Shown here: piece by piece, positions 34,631 through 46,400 of the stretch | Position numbering within the stretch: position 1 is the stretch's first letter | Layout of the letters: each line of letters starts with the position of its first letter | NCBI GenBank assembly: GCA_021397835.1 | Contig: JAJFZO010000287.1 | Coordinates: forward strand, 1,428,501-1,492,500 | Direction of reading: 5' to 3' | From: Moringa oleifera | Lineage: Eukaryota; Streptophyta; Magnoliopsida; Brassicales; Moringaceae | Length of the DNA stretch: 64,000 nt | Position numbers and translations under genes: made by a program | Notes under the pieces: generated by a model | Database searches by the model: none | The model's input: the letters and a program-made list of their open reading frames with translations, nothing else | What the model was told of the DNA's origin: nothing

Positions 34631-37600
34631 ATTAAGTATTTTTTAAAAATTTTAATATTAAATTTGTTATGCAAAATTTTAATTTAAATAACTCATATAA
34701 AAAAAAAAGAAAAAATGGTTTAATTGAATTGAATTAAAACATTATATGTATAATTAATTCAATCAATAATTTAAAATATAAAACATAAAATAATTTTTCT
34801 ATTTTTTATAAATTGAAATTGTTAGCACATATTCTCTTAAATGTTTTTTTTCTTGACAAATTAAAAGTTTTTGATGCTGTTGTGAATGTAAGAAAATTGA
34901 GTATATCTTTTTTTTTTTAATTTGATATTAGATATTTCAAATTCCAACTTATTTTTAAAAATTAAAATCAAATTAAAATTCAAAAATATATATCCGATTC
35001 ATGACAGGACTCCTTTTTCCCTCTTCCCTTTCCATCCTTCCTTCTCCTCCTCCATCTTTTTTCTCCATTTTGGTTTCTTCTTCCATCTCTTTTTCTATTT
35101 TATTTCTTTATTTCTAACCCCATACTTTCGATTTTCTCCAAACTACCATATCCACACGGTTAATCCTCCTTCTCACGATGTCATTGACCACCTTCCCGTG
35201 CCACCACGTGGCCATCACCATATATACGCCATTGTGAGTTTGGGTATATATTAATAGGGCATGATTTTTTTTTTAGATCTATAATTTATTTTTGTTGATT
35301 TTATTTTAATTATTATTATTGTTGTTGTTATTATATGCGGATTATGTAGTAAATTGACGGTGTATTAGATTTTTTCTAATAATTACATATTTATTGTTAT
35401 TATTACATGTATTTATTTATGATGTTTGTGTAATTACATAGCAATGAGGTTTATTATATATAAATGAGTGAATTAATAATGTGATTCCATACTAATTATT
35501 ACTAGTTGGATATTTCATATAATTTAATAATTAATTAAAACAAACGCCAATTGAATTTTGTGCAGCAAAGTGGTAGCATTAATGTTGTACTTTTAAGTAC
35601 CCCAGATGGTGGCTTCTTCCATTCTCTATTGGAGTACTTGCGTGAGCAGAATAAAGACACTCTTTTGTTTGCTGCTTAGCTTTTAACCAATCACATAAAT
35701 AATCATTATGGTCTAAATAATATTTATGGTTAGATTAATTTGATTTTAATAATTATATGTTAAACAATAATCACTCTAATTAAACAATGTTAATTATGCG
35801 TCAAATAAATGAAATAATTTATTAAATTATAATATTTTGTTTTTTATGAATTATTTGTGTCAATCGAATGTAATTGATTAGTTTATATTATTTACTATTG
35901 CTTGGATTTGTTTAATTAAATGTCAACTTTGAGACATGATTAAGTCACCATAATGGGAGAGTGTTTGAAGGAGAGCACAAAGCGCAAGAGCAAGACCGCA
36001 TTCTTATTAAGGAGTGCAAAGCAAGAGTGCAGAACCACATTTTTTTTAATGAGCGCTTCCATCAGATAGAGGCATTATCCTTGCACTGTCCACCTATTGC
36101 TACGAGGATAAGAATATGCCAAAGATGTTGTGAATTTAAGTGAAAAAAAGATGTCAGAAGCCTAAAAGTTTCACCCATTTAACCTAAAAGAATTAACTTG
36201 GCATGGCTCGCTTTTTTGGCCCATATTCTAAAAAAATAACCTCATTGTAAGTATCATGTAAATATTAGTATTTTATAAACACATTCTAGCTACGCTTATG
36301 GTCACATTTAAATTAAATTAATCCTACTTGTTTGTTAAAGATGCCGTTGCTTGTATATATCCATCTCACTCAATTGTACAAAGTATACAAAGAAATACTA
36401 AAGTAAGGGATCTTATCCAAGCAATACAAGCTCTCACAATTCTCTATAAACTCTTTAGCTTCTTGCTTTTAATTTCTAGCTTTCATTCAATGCTTGCTTA
36501 ATTAGCAACTTATCGAGGGCAGTTTTTAAGTACCATACATGCAAGTTTAATAAGTGCTAATCTCGTGATACTTGGCATGAGATCACAACAAACTCTTCGA
36601 CAAGTGCAACTGCATCCTTTAGCTGATGCAAAAACCATTCTCTTTAATTACAAATTTTATTGTCGTAGCATCCAAAAGGCATAGGACATATGTTCATCGT
36701 TATTGTATCTTATTATATAAACACCATACTATGACATTGTCTTTCGGATTAGCGTCATTAATTGCAATTGCTAGTTTAAACATTGGATCAAGCTCTCTCA
36801 TTTATTAACCAAAAATCATGAATAAATAGTTAAAATTGGTTGATATATATCATCATCTATATAAATTTTGGTTATGGTACTTAAATTCTCTTTTTGCAAC
36901 ATATAACAATAGGAATAAAACTTTTATCATGATTCGATTGGTCCCCCATATATTTAAAACAACCTAAATTGAAATATTTTATATGAATGGTCGTAGCAAC
37001 TTTCTTTATCATGTATCTCTTTTATATTTTTTGTTATGTTTTTTCTTTTCATTTTATTACAACGGTTTACACTTAACCAATTTTTTATTTTTTAATTTTA
37101 TTTTTAATGATGATCACACTTGCTTCATGGTGTTGTTAATTTTTTCCCCTCCGTTAATGATACAAAAATATTTGTCATAATATGCACAAAAAGAAATTAA
37201 AAGAAAACTTAATTTTATAAGTTTTGTTATTTTCCAAAAAAACCTTATTAATATCTATATCGTTTTCTCATAGTTTTGTCCTCTTCTTTATAAAATGAAA
37301 AATGAAAAATTATGTTGATCGTAATCCACAATTTCATGCGAGAAACATGTTTTAATAATAAAAAATAATTTATTTTATTGTTGTAGAGTATATTATAATT
37401 AATTTTTTCTAATTTTTTGAGATATTTTTTTCATGATGTTTGTCATGTATATACATAAGTAGTAAAAAGAAAAAAAAACCTAATTATAGTATGTTGCAAG
37501 AGAAGGCCAAGAAAACAATACATCTCCACCAAGAGAGTATAGAGAATGAAAAAAAAAAAAGAGGAAAAAAAAGTGGATGCTGGCTTCAATGAAATAATTG

Positions 37601-39292
37601 AAAGGGTAGCTTTTCATGGTTACACCTGTTTTCTTTTTTTCTTTTTTTTTTTTCCCATGGTTTTTGATTTTTAATTTAATTTTATTTCTGACTTATTGTT
37701 TGACTTTATTTTTGACTTTTACAGGTACTTATTTATGTTGATTGCAACGGTTATTGTGCTATGCATTGTTATTTTATGTTATGCAAAAAGTAAAATTTTC
37801 ATGAAAATTGATAAATTTAATGTTTAAATTAATGATAACTTTGTTTTTTCATTTCTTAATTTAGTAGTGTTATAAATTTTGATGTTAATAATGCTATCAT
37901 ATTTTTTAATTATAAATAAAAAATTAAATTCATTTAAACTTTTAAATTACATATCTCTTTATGTTAAGTTAAATTTAAAAAAAATGATGAACGAAACCAT
38001 GATTTACTAACATAGATCAAATTCAATATTATTAAAAAAATTTAAAAATTAGAGGTATTGTGACTAGATATTTTGTATTATAAATTTTAACTTAAAGCTT
38101 TTCATAAATGTAAAAAATTTGTCTAATTACTATCAATTTTTTATTATAATTTTTTGATTATTGAAAGTATACTTTTAAAATTTATGCCATCAAAAATTTA
38201 AAAATTTCATAAAAGTAGCTCGTGAATAAAAAATTATAAAAATTAAAGAATGAACTCGAAATGAAGTATAAGATTTATTGGAATCATTTTTAAGATATTT
38301 CAATAATAAAAATACCCTTTAACTTTTATAATTATTTGAACCAATATATAGTTTATATCAAATTAAATATCAAAATTTTATTTATGATTTTATGAACATT
38401 AAATTCAATCTAACACATGTGACATAATTTAAATATTCTACAAATTATGTATTTCTTAGATCATTAGAATTGAACCTTTCATTTAACTTCCCAATAATAT
38501 ATACCTTTGAATTTTGAATTTCTTTTTCCCATTAATGGTTAACCACTCAAGTCGGTTTCATAATACTAATGCCACAAAAAGCATTTCACTTCAATTTCCT
38601 TATTTTTGGTAATTTTGTTATCTCCAAAAAGTTAATTGTTAAGTGATTGGATAGGGTACTTGTAATATTTTTCTTTTAGAATTTTATAAGGAAAAAAAAA
38701 ACTCTTATATTGCTAATATCAAAATTAGTTAAATAATAATAAATTTTATGTGCAAAATCAAATAGGGTTTAGGTGGAGTCTTCAACATGGACACATCTTG
38801 TTGACCCAACTTTCATAAAATCCATTTATATTCTTTCTCTTATAACCTATATCAGTTCTTTACAATTATTGCGCTATCTACTATCTTCCATGCACCTCTA
38901 TATATTTACTACACTATCTACCCCCTTCCATAAACTTCTCCGCATTTAATTTGAAAAGTGGAAAATTTATTTAACGAACATTAATGCACTCAATCTAACG
39001 TCCTGCCTTTTGGGTTTACCTAGTTAGGAAATTTCTTGAGGTTGCTCTAATATTAGTTTGGTCAAAGTCTAGTGTGCGAGATATTGATGATGATGTAAGA
39101 TTTTTTTAATAAATAAAGAATAAATTTAATAAATATTATTTTTATGTATAACTAAAATTTTAAAAAATTATTAGTTTTATGAATTAACGTATATAATATA
39201 AATATATTTTAAAATATAAAACATTTTATTAATAAAAAATATTTTTATAGAAATTAAATGATATTATTATTTTATAAAATTTAAAGTAAATG
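34631..39292. other. Intergenic DNA, no supported gene
   Basis: Includes a pyrimidine-rich stretch at 35010-35130 with a G-box at 35205-35210, and less AT-rich islands at 35560-35690, 35940-36220 and 36480-36800 that may be old insertions. Open frames at 34922-35254 and 35961-36143 show no domain. AT-rich element remnants occur near 38050-38420. Confidence 0.45.
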
Positions 39293-39803
39293 TTATATAA
39301 AATTTTAATATTTACTTTATATTATTAATTAAACTTTTATATTTAAAAAGTAACAAATTAAATATTAAGATATTAATTTAGTTTAAATTAGATATTGGTT
39401 TAAATGATTGTAAAAAATTAAAAATATTTTTATTATTAAAATATTTTAAAAATAATTTAAACAAATTTTTTATTTCATTTTAAATTCATCTCTTAAATTT
39501 AAATAATTTTTAATGTAAAATTTATTTTTTATAAATTTTTAGTAATATAAATTTTTTTAAAATATTTTTGGTACATAAAAAATTCTAAAATATTTTTGTT
39601 TACGACAAGTTGAATATTTTATTTATATTTATAAAAATTTTAATTAAAAATTTATTTTATAAATTTTTTAATTTGAATGTATTTAATTTTAAATTTTTAA
39701 TAAAATTTAATTTAATAAATTTTTATAAATTAAAATTTAGTATATATTTTTTAAATATAAAAATTAATTAATAATATAAAATAAACAACAAAATTTTATA
39801 TAA
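39293..39803. mobile_element. AT-rich MITE-like element with clear terminal inverted repeats
   Basis: This is the best-preserved member of the family. The left end TTATATAAAATTTTAATATT continues TTACTTTATATTATTAATTAA. The right end is its inverse with few mismatches (TTAATTAATAATATAAAATA, then ACAACAAAATTTTATATAA). The terminal repeat is about 40 bp and total length 511 bp. The interior is non-coding and in opposite orientation to the 22510-22995 copy. Confidence 0.65.
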
Positions 39804-40079
39804 TTTTTTGTCTAAAAATTTAATATTTATATGAATATATTTAAGAGAAAGATGTTGGGGCCTCTAGAAGCGGGACCCAGTAAAAGGACGCCAGAGGCGA
39901 TCGCAACCACCAGAAGTACCTTTCCAGTCAAAAACCTAGTGGGCCACCACAATTAGATAAATGAAGCTTAAATGAAACCAAAATGCAAATGAAATTCAAA
40001 TCTAGCGTGGAGTGCCCAGTCACGTATCGGCAATAGATGGCTCTCTTCCTGGCCACAATTTAGATACGCCTCCATCATA

Positions 40080-40322
40080 CGTGTAACTCAACTGTGGCCC
40101 ACTTTCCTACAAGCCAATAAAATCTCGCGTGACAGCACGTGAAGTGTGTCCCATTCCCTTCTCTCTCTTCCTTCCCTTCTCTGCAGGACTGTAACTCCCT
40201 TTCTCTGTTCGCAAGGTTTTTTTTCTCTCTGCTTTCTGTTCCTTTATCCGTTACCTATACATAAAACGATAAAATAGGAAAAGTATTTGGGCGTTTGTTT
40301 GGCTTCTCCGCGATAGAGATTC
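40080..40322 (+). promoter_or_regulatory. LNK2 promoter and start of 5' UTR
   Basis: Composition shifts sharply from AT-rich to mixed and CT-rich. A perfect G-box (CACGTG, 40136-40141) is followed by CT-rich DNA typical of plant 5' UTRs. LNK genes are light-induced and clock-controlled (known), and G-boxes bind PIF/HY5-type factors. The exact start site is not determinable. Confidence 0.5.
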
Positions 40323-40361
40323 ATGCTTTCTTTGACAACATCACTCAATTTCTCGTTTTAG
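40323..40361 (+). CDS. Upstream ORF 1 in LNK2 leader (12 codons)
   Basis: ATG at 40323 to TAG at 40361, within the probable 5' UTR. It is short and unremarkable, but lies in the path of scanning ribosomes if transcription starts before 40323. Confidence 0.4.
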   Translation: MLSLTTSLNFSF

Positions 40362-40407
40362 TTTCGCTTTCTTTTCTCCCTTCCCATTTTTCTTGGGAAA
40401 TTTGGCG

Positions 40408-40488
40408 ATGTGTGGATTAATCTTTGGGCGTTTCTTTGGATTTCGTTTTGGCTTCGCGACTCCCCGTGGTTTTTCTAGCGATGTTTGA
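40408..40488 (+). CDS. Upstream ORF 2 overlapping the LNK2 start codon (26 codons)
   Basis: ATG at 40408, context GGCGATGT, reads 26 codons and stops with the TGA at 40486-40488, 5 bp past the end of the LNK2 ATG (40481-40483) in another frame. Ribosomes translating it bypass the LNK2 start, so it could repress LNK2 translation. This depends on the transcription start lying upstream, which the CT-rich leader suggests. Confidence 0.5.
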   Translation: MCGLIFGRFFGFRFGFATPRGFSSDV

Positions 40489-43400
40489 TTGGAACGACGA
40501 AGAGGTAGCCGAGGCAATTCTCTTTTTCTCTTTTTATGTTAAATTTTCGGCATTTTTCTTTATTTCTTTTGAAGAATGCAGTTTTTCACTTGTTGTAGGT
40601 CATGCGGGGTTGACTTTTTGCCGTTTTCCTTTGTTCATTCACTGTTCAGTTTATAGTATTTCTGAGCCACGGAAATTGTGGTGTGGACTAGCTTTCTTCT
40701 GTGTCTGTTTAAGGTTGTCAGTTCTCGGGTTAGAATACTTTTGAGGCCTTGAGCGTACTGGTTTAGATTCTTAACTTGGATTAGAACAAAAAAGTCTTCA
40801 TGTGTTTGAATGTTGACAATATTAGAACACACGGCCAAGATTGTTTTTAAGTTCTTGAAATTACCTTTTCAATACAATTTGACATTCTAACAGATGAAAT
40901 GAACAACTAAAAAAAAAAAAAACCACTTATTGGGAGCTGCTTTCAGAATTCTTTACATCTACCCCAGTCGATTGACAAGATATTTCTGAAATTTCATTAG
41001 GGCCTTGACTTCTCTGATAAGACATAATTTACACAGTGACCTTGGTATGGTGCCTTCAGTGATAGGGGTCATTCACAGTCCCACTTGTAGGGAATTGCGA
41101 AAACCGGGTTTTAGAAAGTGAAGGGATTGATTCACACATGGAAATTAATTTTCTTTTTTCTGCTTGACTTTATTACATCGTGACCATGATGAATTATTTG
41201 ATCAAAGGTGTCTGTATCGGAGTTCAAGAGATGAAATCATTGCTTTTTAGGTACCGTGAAACTTATGGTCAGCAGAGATCAACGTTTCAGAATAGAGTAG
41301 AGAATTCGGGTCATCAATGTTATTTTATGAACATCTAAACAGAAGTACTTTTGCAACTTATAGTCAGAATTTGGCCAGAAGTATGGGGAGGATCAAAATG
41401 AACAAGGCTTTAGCCTGCCCGTAATTGTACTAGAAATGTGCAAATTTTGACAGCACTACAATTTAAGGCTGTTTGGGTATGACAGGGTGCTATATTATAC
41501 TATCATCTGACAAGCAAATGCAGAAAGATGAGAGTGATGGTAATCATGATTAGGTGTTCTGAAGTGAATAAGCAGCAACAAGAACTTTTACCTAATTGAA
41601 AGGAGTCGTGTTTATAAATATTCATAATTTCAATTAGTACAAATGAAGTCTTCAATATGCTGGAAGAAATTAACAGCTTTTGATGCCTGAATTGTTCTGT
41701 AACGTAGAGCCATGGTTGACACATGATGTTGTCTCCAATTGGTTGGAAACAGGTTGCTATTTGTTTGTTCAGTGTGGTACACTAAGAATGGGGCAAACCA
41801 GCTTGAGGTGATGTCAGCCAATTGCCGTCACTAGGTTTCATGATGCGGCGCTTGCATTCGAACTACGTCGAGGTTATAGCTTATTAATGCTATCCAGAGT
41901 TGAATCTGATGAAAATGGATTATTTTTAAGCAGGTGTTGGAAAAAGTACTTAAGTAGCCTTTGAAATAATGGAAAGGAAGCGTTTTGGGTTTACCATTCA
42001 ATTAAAGTTCCAATATATATTAGTTACAGCGGCAGAAGATTGAGAATATAAGAACCTACAGGCTGAAATTTCTAAGAGTAGAGAAAATGTTATTATAAGG
42101 TTGGTCAAAACTACTCGCCGCCCTACTGTTGAATTTAAGGTTTAGGGTTTTTGAATGATTGGGTTTTCTGTTGTTGAGGGTCCTGGGTTGCCGAAATCAT
42201 TTTCTTCATTGGTGACTCAAGAATTGAGGAAGGAGAAAGAAATTTATTGTGCATTATTTAAATTTGATTTATACATCTTACATATAGTTCTGATCTATAC
42301 ATATTCTTGAATAAAATTCCAAAAAATGTTCTTTACTACAATTTTTTATATAAAATCATCAGTAATGCCGATTAAGTAAGATTTCCATATTGAAATAGAC
42401 GTGCCAAGTGGGAGAAAATGGGTCTAGAAACAAGTTATATATGTCTCTGATTTTTTTCTCTTTTTGGAGGAAGTAGTTGTATGTAAAAATTTGACATATA
42501 ACTTTTAATGTAAAAAGACATAAATATTATAGTTTATGGAGAGATTTGTTGAATGATTTCAAAAACAAAAAATATAATAACGGAACATGTGAAATGTTAT
42601 CTTAGAATTAATAGTGGAAACAAAAGACAATATTATTTACAAACTCCCGTGCTTATTTTAGTCTATGTCATTATCATTCATGAATTCCAGTGTCCATGTT
42701 GTAGTACACACTGCTTGCCTCTGTGTGAGGCAGTGATGAATCTTCTTCCTTTGCTCCTTTGTCTCAAAGCAACTTATCATTTGATGAAAGAATTGATTTT
42801 GTATGGTATTGGTACACTTGAGCCATATCAATGCTTCATGATGGACAGCCTTCAAACTTATGATTACTGATGAAAGGTTAAACTTCCTATTAATTTCTTG
42901 CATCTTTTGTGTGCTAAATTTCCTTTTATCTTCCACTACATGTTTAATCTTTGAAAGTTTTGTGTTCAATATACACTGTTGTACGTATGTTGTGGTATAA
43001 TTTGTGTGTCGGCTTCGAAAGTTTCATGAGCTACAATTTAATCTTATTTGAAGCATCCCCAAATTTGATGTTGGAATGCTTTTCTGGATATATATGTCTT
43101 AAGTGGGATCATTGACAACCCTTCTTTCCTCTAAGGATAATTTTTTATTGGAAAGAAAGTATTATTTACAAGAGCACCAACGGTGGATACTACCCATGTA
43201 CAAGACATTGCTATAATTTTCTCATAGGAGTTCTTCCCTACTTTTTGTCAACCAGATTTTGAAGCTTATGGGAAATCATGAAGATACTGCTTGGGTATTT
43301 TGATTTTATTTTTGTCTCGCTGAAATATGGTGTGTTATGCAAGATATTTTTGTATCCAATTAATGCACACACATTAATGCTAGTGACTGGTCTACTTTCT

Positions 43401-46400
43401 AAATAAGAGCCATGTGGCTGTAGAAGTACACAAACTATTCAGAGGACACTGTTGATAAATACATTTGAGTTAGTAATCATTCTTACATTGGTATGTATAA
43501 TAAATAAAAATGGTTTGCATATTTGGCCAGTGTACCAACAAGCATATGGTTGCCCAAATATGCGGGACCATGTTTTCTCTCCTTTTAAGCTGACGGGAGG
43601 TAGGATTATTGCTGAAGTTGTACATTATTACTGAAGTTGGATCTTTTAACTACTAAGCCAGAAGGGACCGATCTGCAAAGCTGCTATAAGAGAATGATGC
43701 TAGAAAAACCTTAAACTTAGAATATATTTATGTTGAATGGAGATGTTGAATGTTTTCCTAAATGCCATACTGAAATATGAGGCTAATCTATAGATGTCTT
43801 CATTGGCTGCTTTCGTTGTCACCTTGACCAACCTAACATTTTTGACCTAGTCTTATGCTAAATTAATATGGTAATCATTACGTGTTCTTTGTACTATCTC
43901 ATGGGGATGTGACTTGTGATATTGTAAGCAGATAGAGTAGCATCCCTAATACTTTTCTTTTTCAGTGGGTAGGAGTTCTAGTTTTTCGAACTTCTCTTTT
44001 GTGTTGCGTTCTTCTTCATCTTATCTTCTTATCCATTATACGAAGCAAGCATTTCTAAAATTTAGAATCTTTGTTTGTTCATATGTTTTTGTTAATAATG
44101 TTAATGCTATTTTTGCGCTTTAACAATGAGTTTTATGAGGAAGAAAGTAAACTGATTCTATCTTTTCCATATCATACTTTCTTGATCTCTCTTTTCTTTG
44201 CGGTGCCTTTATCTGGGCACTGTAAAGCCAATGCTCACTCTGTCGAGCTTTTTACGTATATTAACATAGTTAGAGAATTTGTTAGTAAATAGAGGGGTTT
44301 GGCTTTAACCTTTTGTCATCCAATTTTTTTATGATATTTGCACTGTTCCCTTTCCATTGTCGGCAGGGGCTGAGGAGGGGGTTGCTTGCACTGTTCCTCA
44401 GTGCATTTGTCTGCTGGTCATTTGAATTCACATACTTACACTCTAGTTTAGGATTGGGGTAAGGATTGTTGAGGAAGTGATTTAAGCTGGTTAGGATTTA
44501 TAGTTGAGAGCACTATTGAGGGCCTCTTTTTATGATTTAATACCTGATCAAAATTTTAAGAGAAATCAACTTCTCTTTGGAAGAGTTAAGGGGGGAAAAA
44601 TGCAGAAGTTGCAGGAAGAAAGCAATGTGTATGAGAATAGGAAGAAGAGATTAAGAAGAGAAACCTTTGGAAGACTTCCCTCCAAATAAAAGCTTCAAGT
44701 GATAGTGCTCCAGAATTTTCTGTAACCCACCGGAAGAATGAAACCACAAGCATTAAGTACACATGAATAAGAATGAGGTGACAATGATACTACTATAGTA
44801 TGATCTAGGATAACTAGGAAAGTAAGGAGAAATCAGGGATATGGGGAACTTAGGGTTTTAGGAAGAAAGAAGGAGAAGGGAAGAATAAAGCAGGGCCTTG
44901 GGCCCTAAATAATAGAGATATTGGATCTAAAAATTACTAACTCCTCAAAAACATCAGGACAAGTTTATCCCAAACACTAGAGTGGCTTAAGTATTTATAA
45001 CGACCAAGTACTAATAGACTTAGGAAATCTAAAGTCCTAATAGGAATTGAATTAATAGGAAATTTAAGTCATAATGGGAACTAAATTGAAGTCTTAAAAA
45101 AAATTACATAACAAAAGGAAATACATCTTTTCCAATTTCAATAAAAAGGAAATTCATCAATTTTCCTTGTTTTGGAATCTATGCCTAGAATAGGTTTTCT
45201 TAAAATTTTTATTTGGTTCTTCATCATTCTCCCTTACTCGAAGAGAACTCAACTTTCTGAGTGAGACTAGTAGTCCAAGAACTCAGGGTCCAACACACAA
45301 GAATCATCTCCAGAAATCAAGCAACATCAGAATCAAGGTGATCACACTATTTAACAAGATAGCATTGAGTACCACCATACCAAGAACTAACAAATTCATC
45401 ATCAAGGATAGCTTCAAGCTCGTTAGATGGTTGTGAGAAAGAAGATGCTTTGGGCAAATGGCTACCAGCAGAAATACTTGCTTGAGAACAAATATGGAGG
45501 TTCATAAGTACCTTAATAAGGTGATAGATATTTCACGTTGACGACAAGACTAATGTTCATGTGTGGAAGCAAGCAAGTAGGTATGGAACGGGTCTAAGTT
45601 TCTAGAGGATGTTAGATGGGCCGATGGCTCAAGCATGCAATTTCAACAGAGTTGTTTGGGATAAAGTTTAGGGCGAATTTGAACCATAATGTAATAACTA
45701 ACGTTAAAGTCCTTAGCCCTACAATGTACATCAAGAACAAATTTAAAATCTAAATTACTTAACAAAAGGAAATGCATCTTTCACTATTTCGAATGAAAGG
45801 GACAGCTTTTCTAATTTTGGAATTTAAGCATAAAATTGGTTTTTTTTTTAAATAAAAATCTTTAATCGGTCCTTCATCATTGGAAAACATTGTATTTATG
45901 AAAACGAAGAAAGAGAGAGAATAACAAAGCAGAGCCTTGGGTGTTTAACAATAAATATCTCGGATATAAAAAATATTGAATTATCTTAACTATCATAACA
46001 AGTCTATCTTCAACATTAGGTCCAAGTATTTATAGCCATCAGATACAAAGCCTATAACGTACATCAAAAAACAAATTTATAACTTTAAGTTACTTAACGA
46101 AAGATACATCTTTCCCAATTTCAGATAAAAGGGAAATACATCATTTTTCTTGATTTTGGATTTACACTAGAATACGTTTTCCTAAACTCTTTTGTGGGTC
46201 CTTCACCATTAGGAAAATATTGAATTTTAGGAAAAAGGAGAAAGGAGAAGCTAACAACAAAGCTGGCTTAAGGCCTTAAAAAATATAGATTTTGGATCTC
46301 AAAAAAACCGAATTATCAAAAATATTATAATAAGTATGTCTCATACGTTAGGGTGGTTTGAGTGTTTATAGTCACTAAATACTAATAGAAATGAAAAATT

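Noticed and set aside
34922..35254. Open frame of 110 codons in intergenic DNA
   Set aside because: Phe/Ser/Ile-rich peptide produced by AT- and CT-rich composition, with no domain and no homologous frame on either side.
40424..40744. Long frame around the LNK2 start, extended to an upstream TTG and into DNA after 40504
   Set aside because: The only ATG in frame is at 40481, and the conserved LNK motif continues only after splicing at 40504 to 57075.
42553..42969. Overlapping 103-105 codon frames on both strands in LNK2 intron 1
   Set aside because: They overlap each other, carry no recognisable family motif, and no splice-consistent neighbours exist.
43342..43350. Evening-element-like AGATATTTT in LNK2 intron 1
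   Set aside because: A single 9-mer in a 16-kb AT-rich intron is expected by chance.
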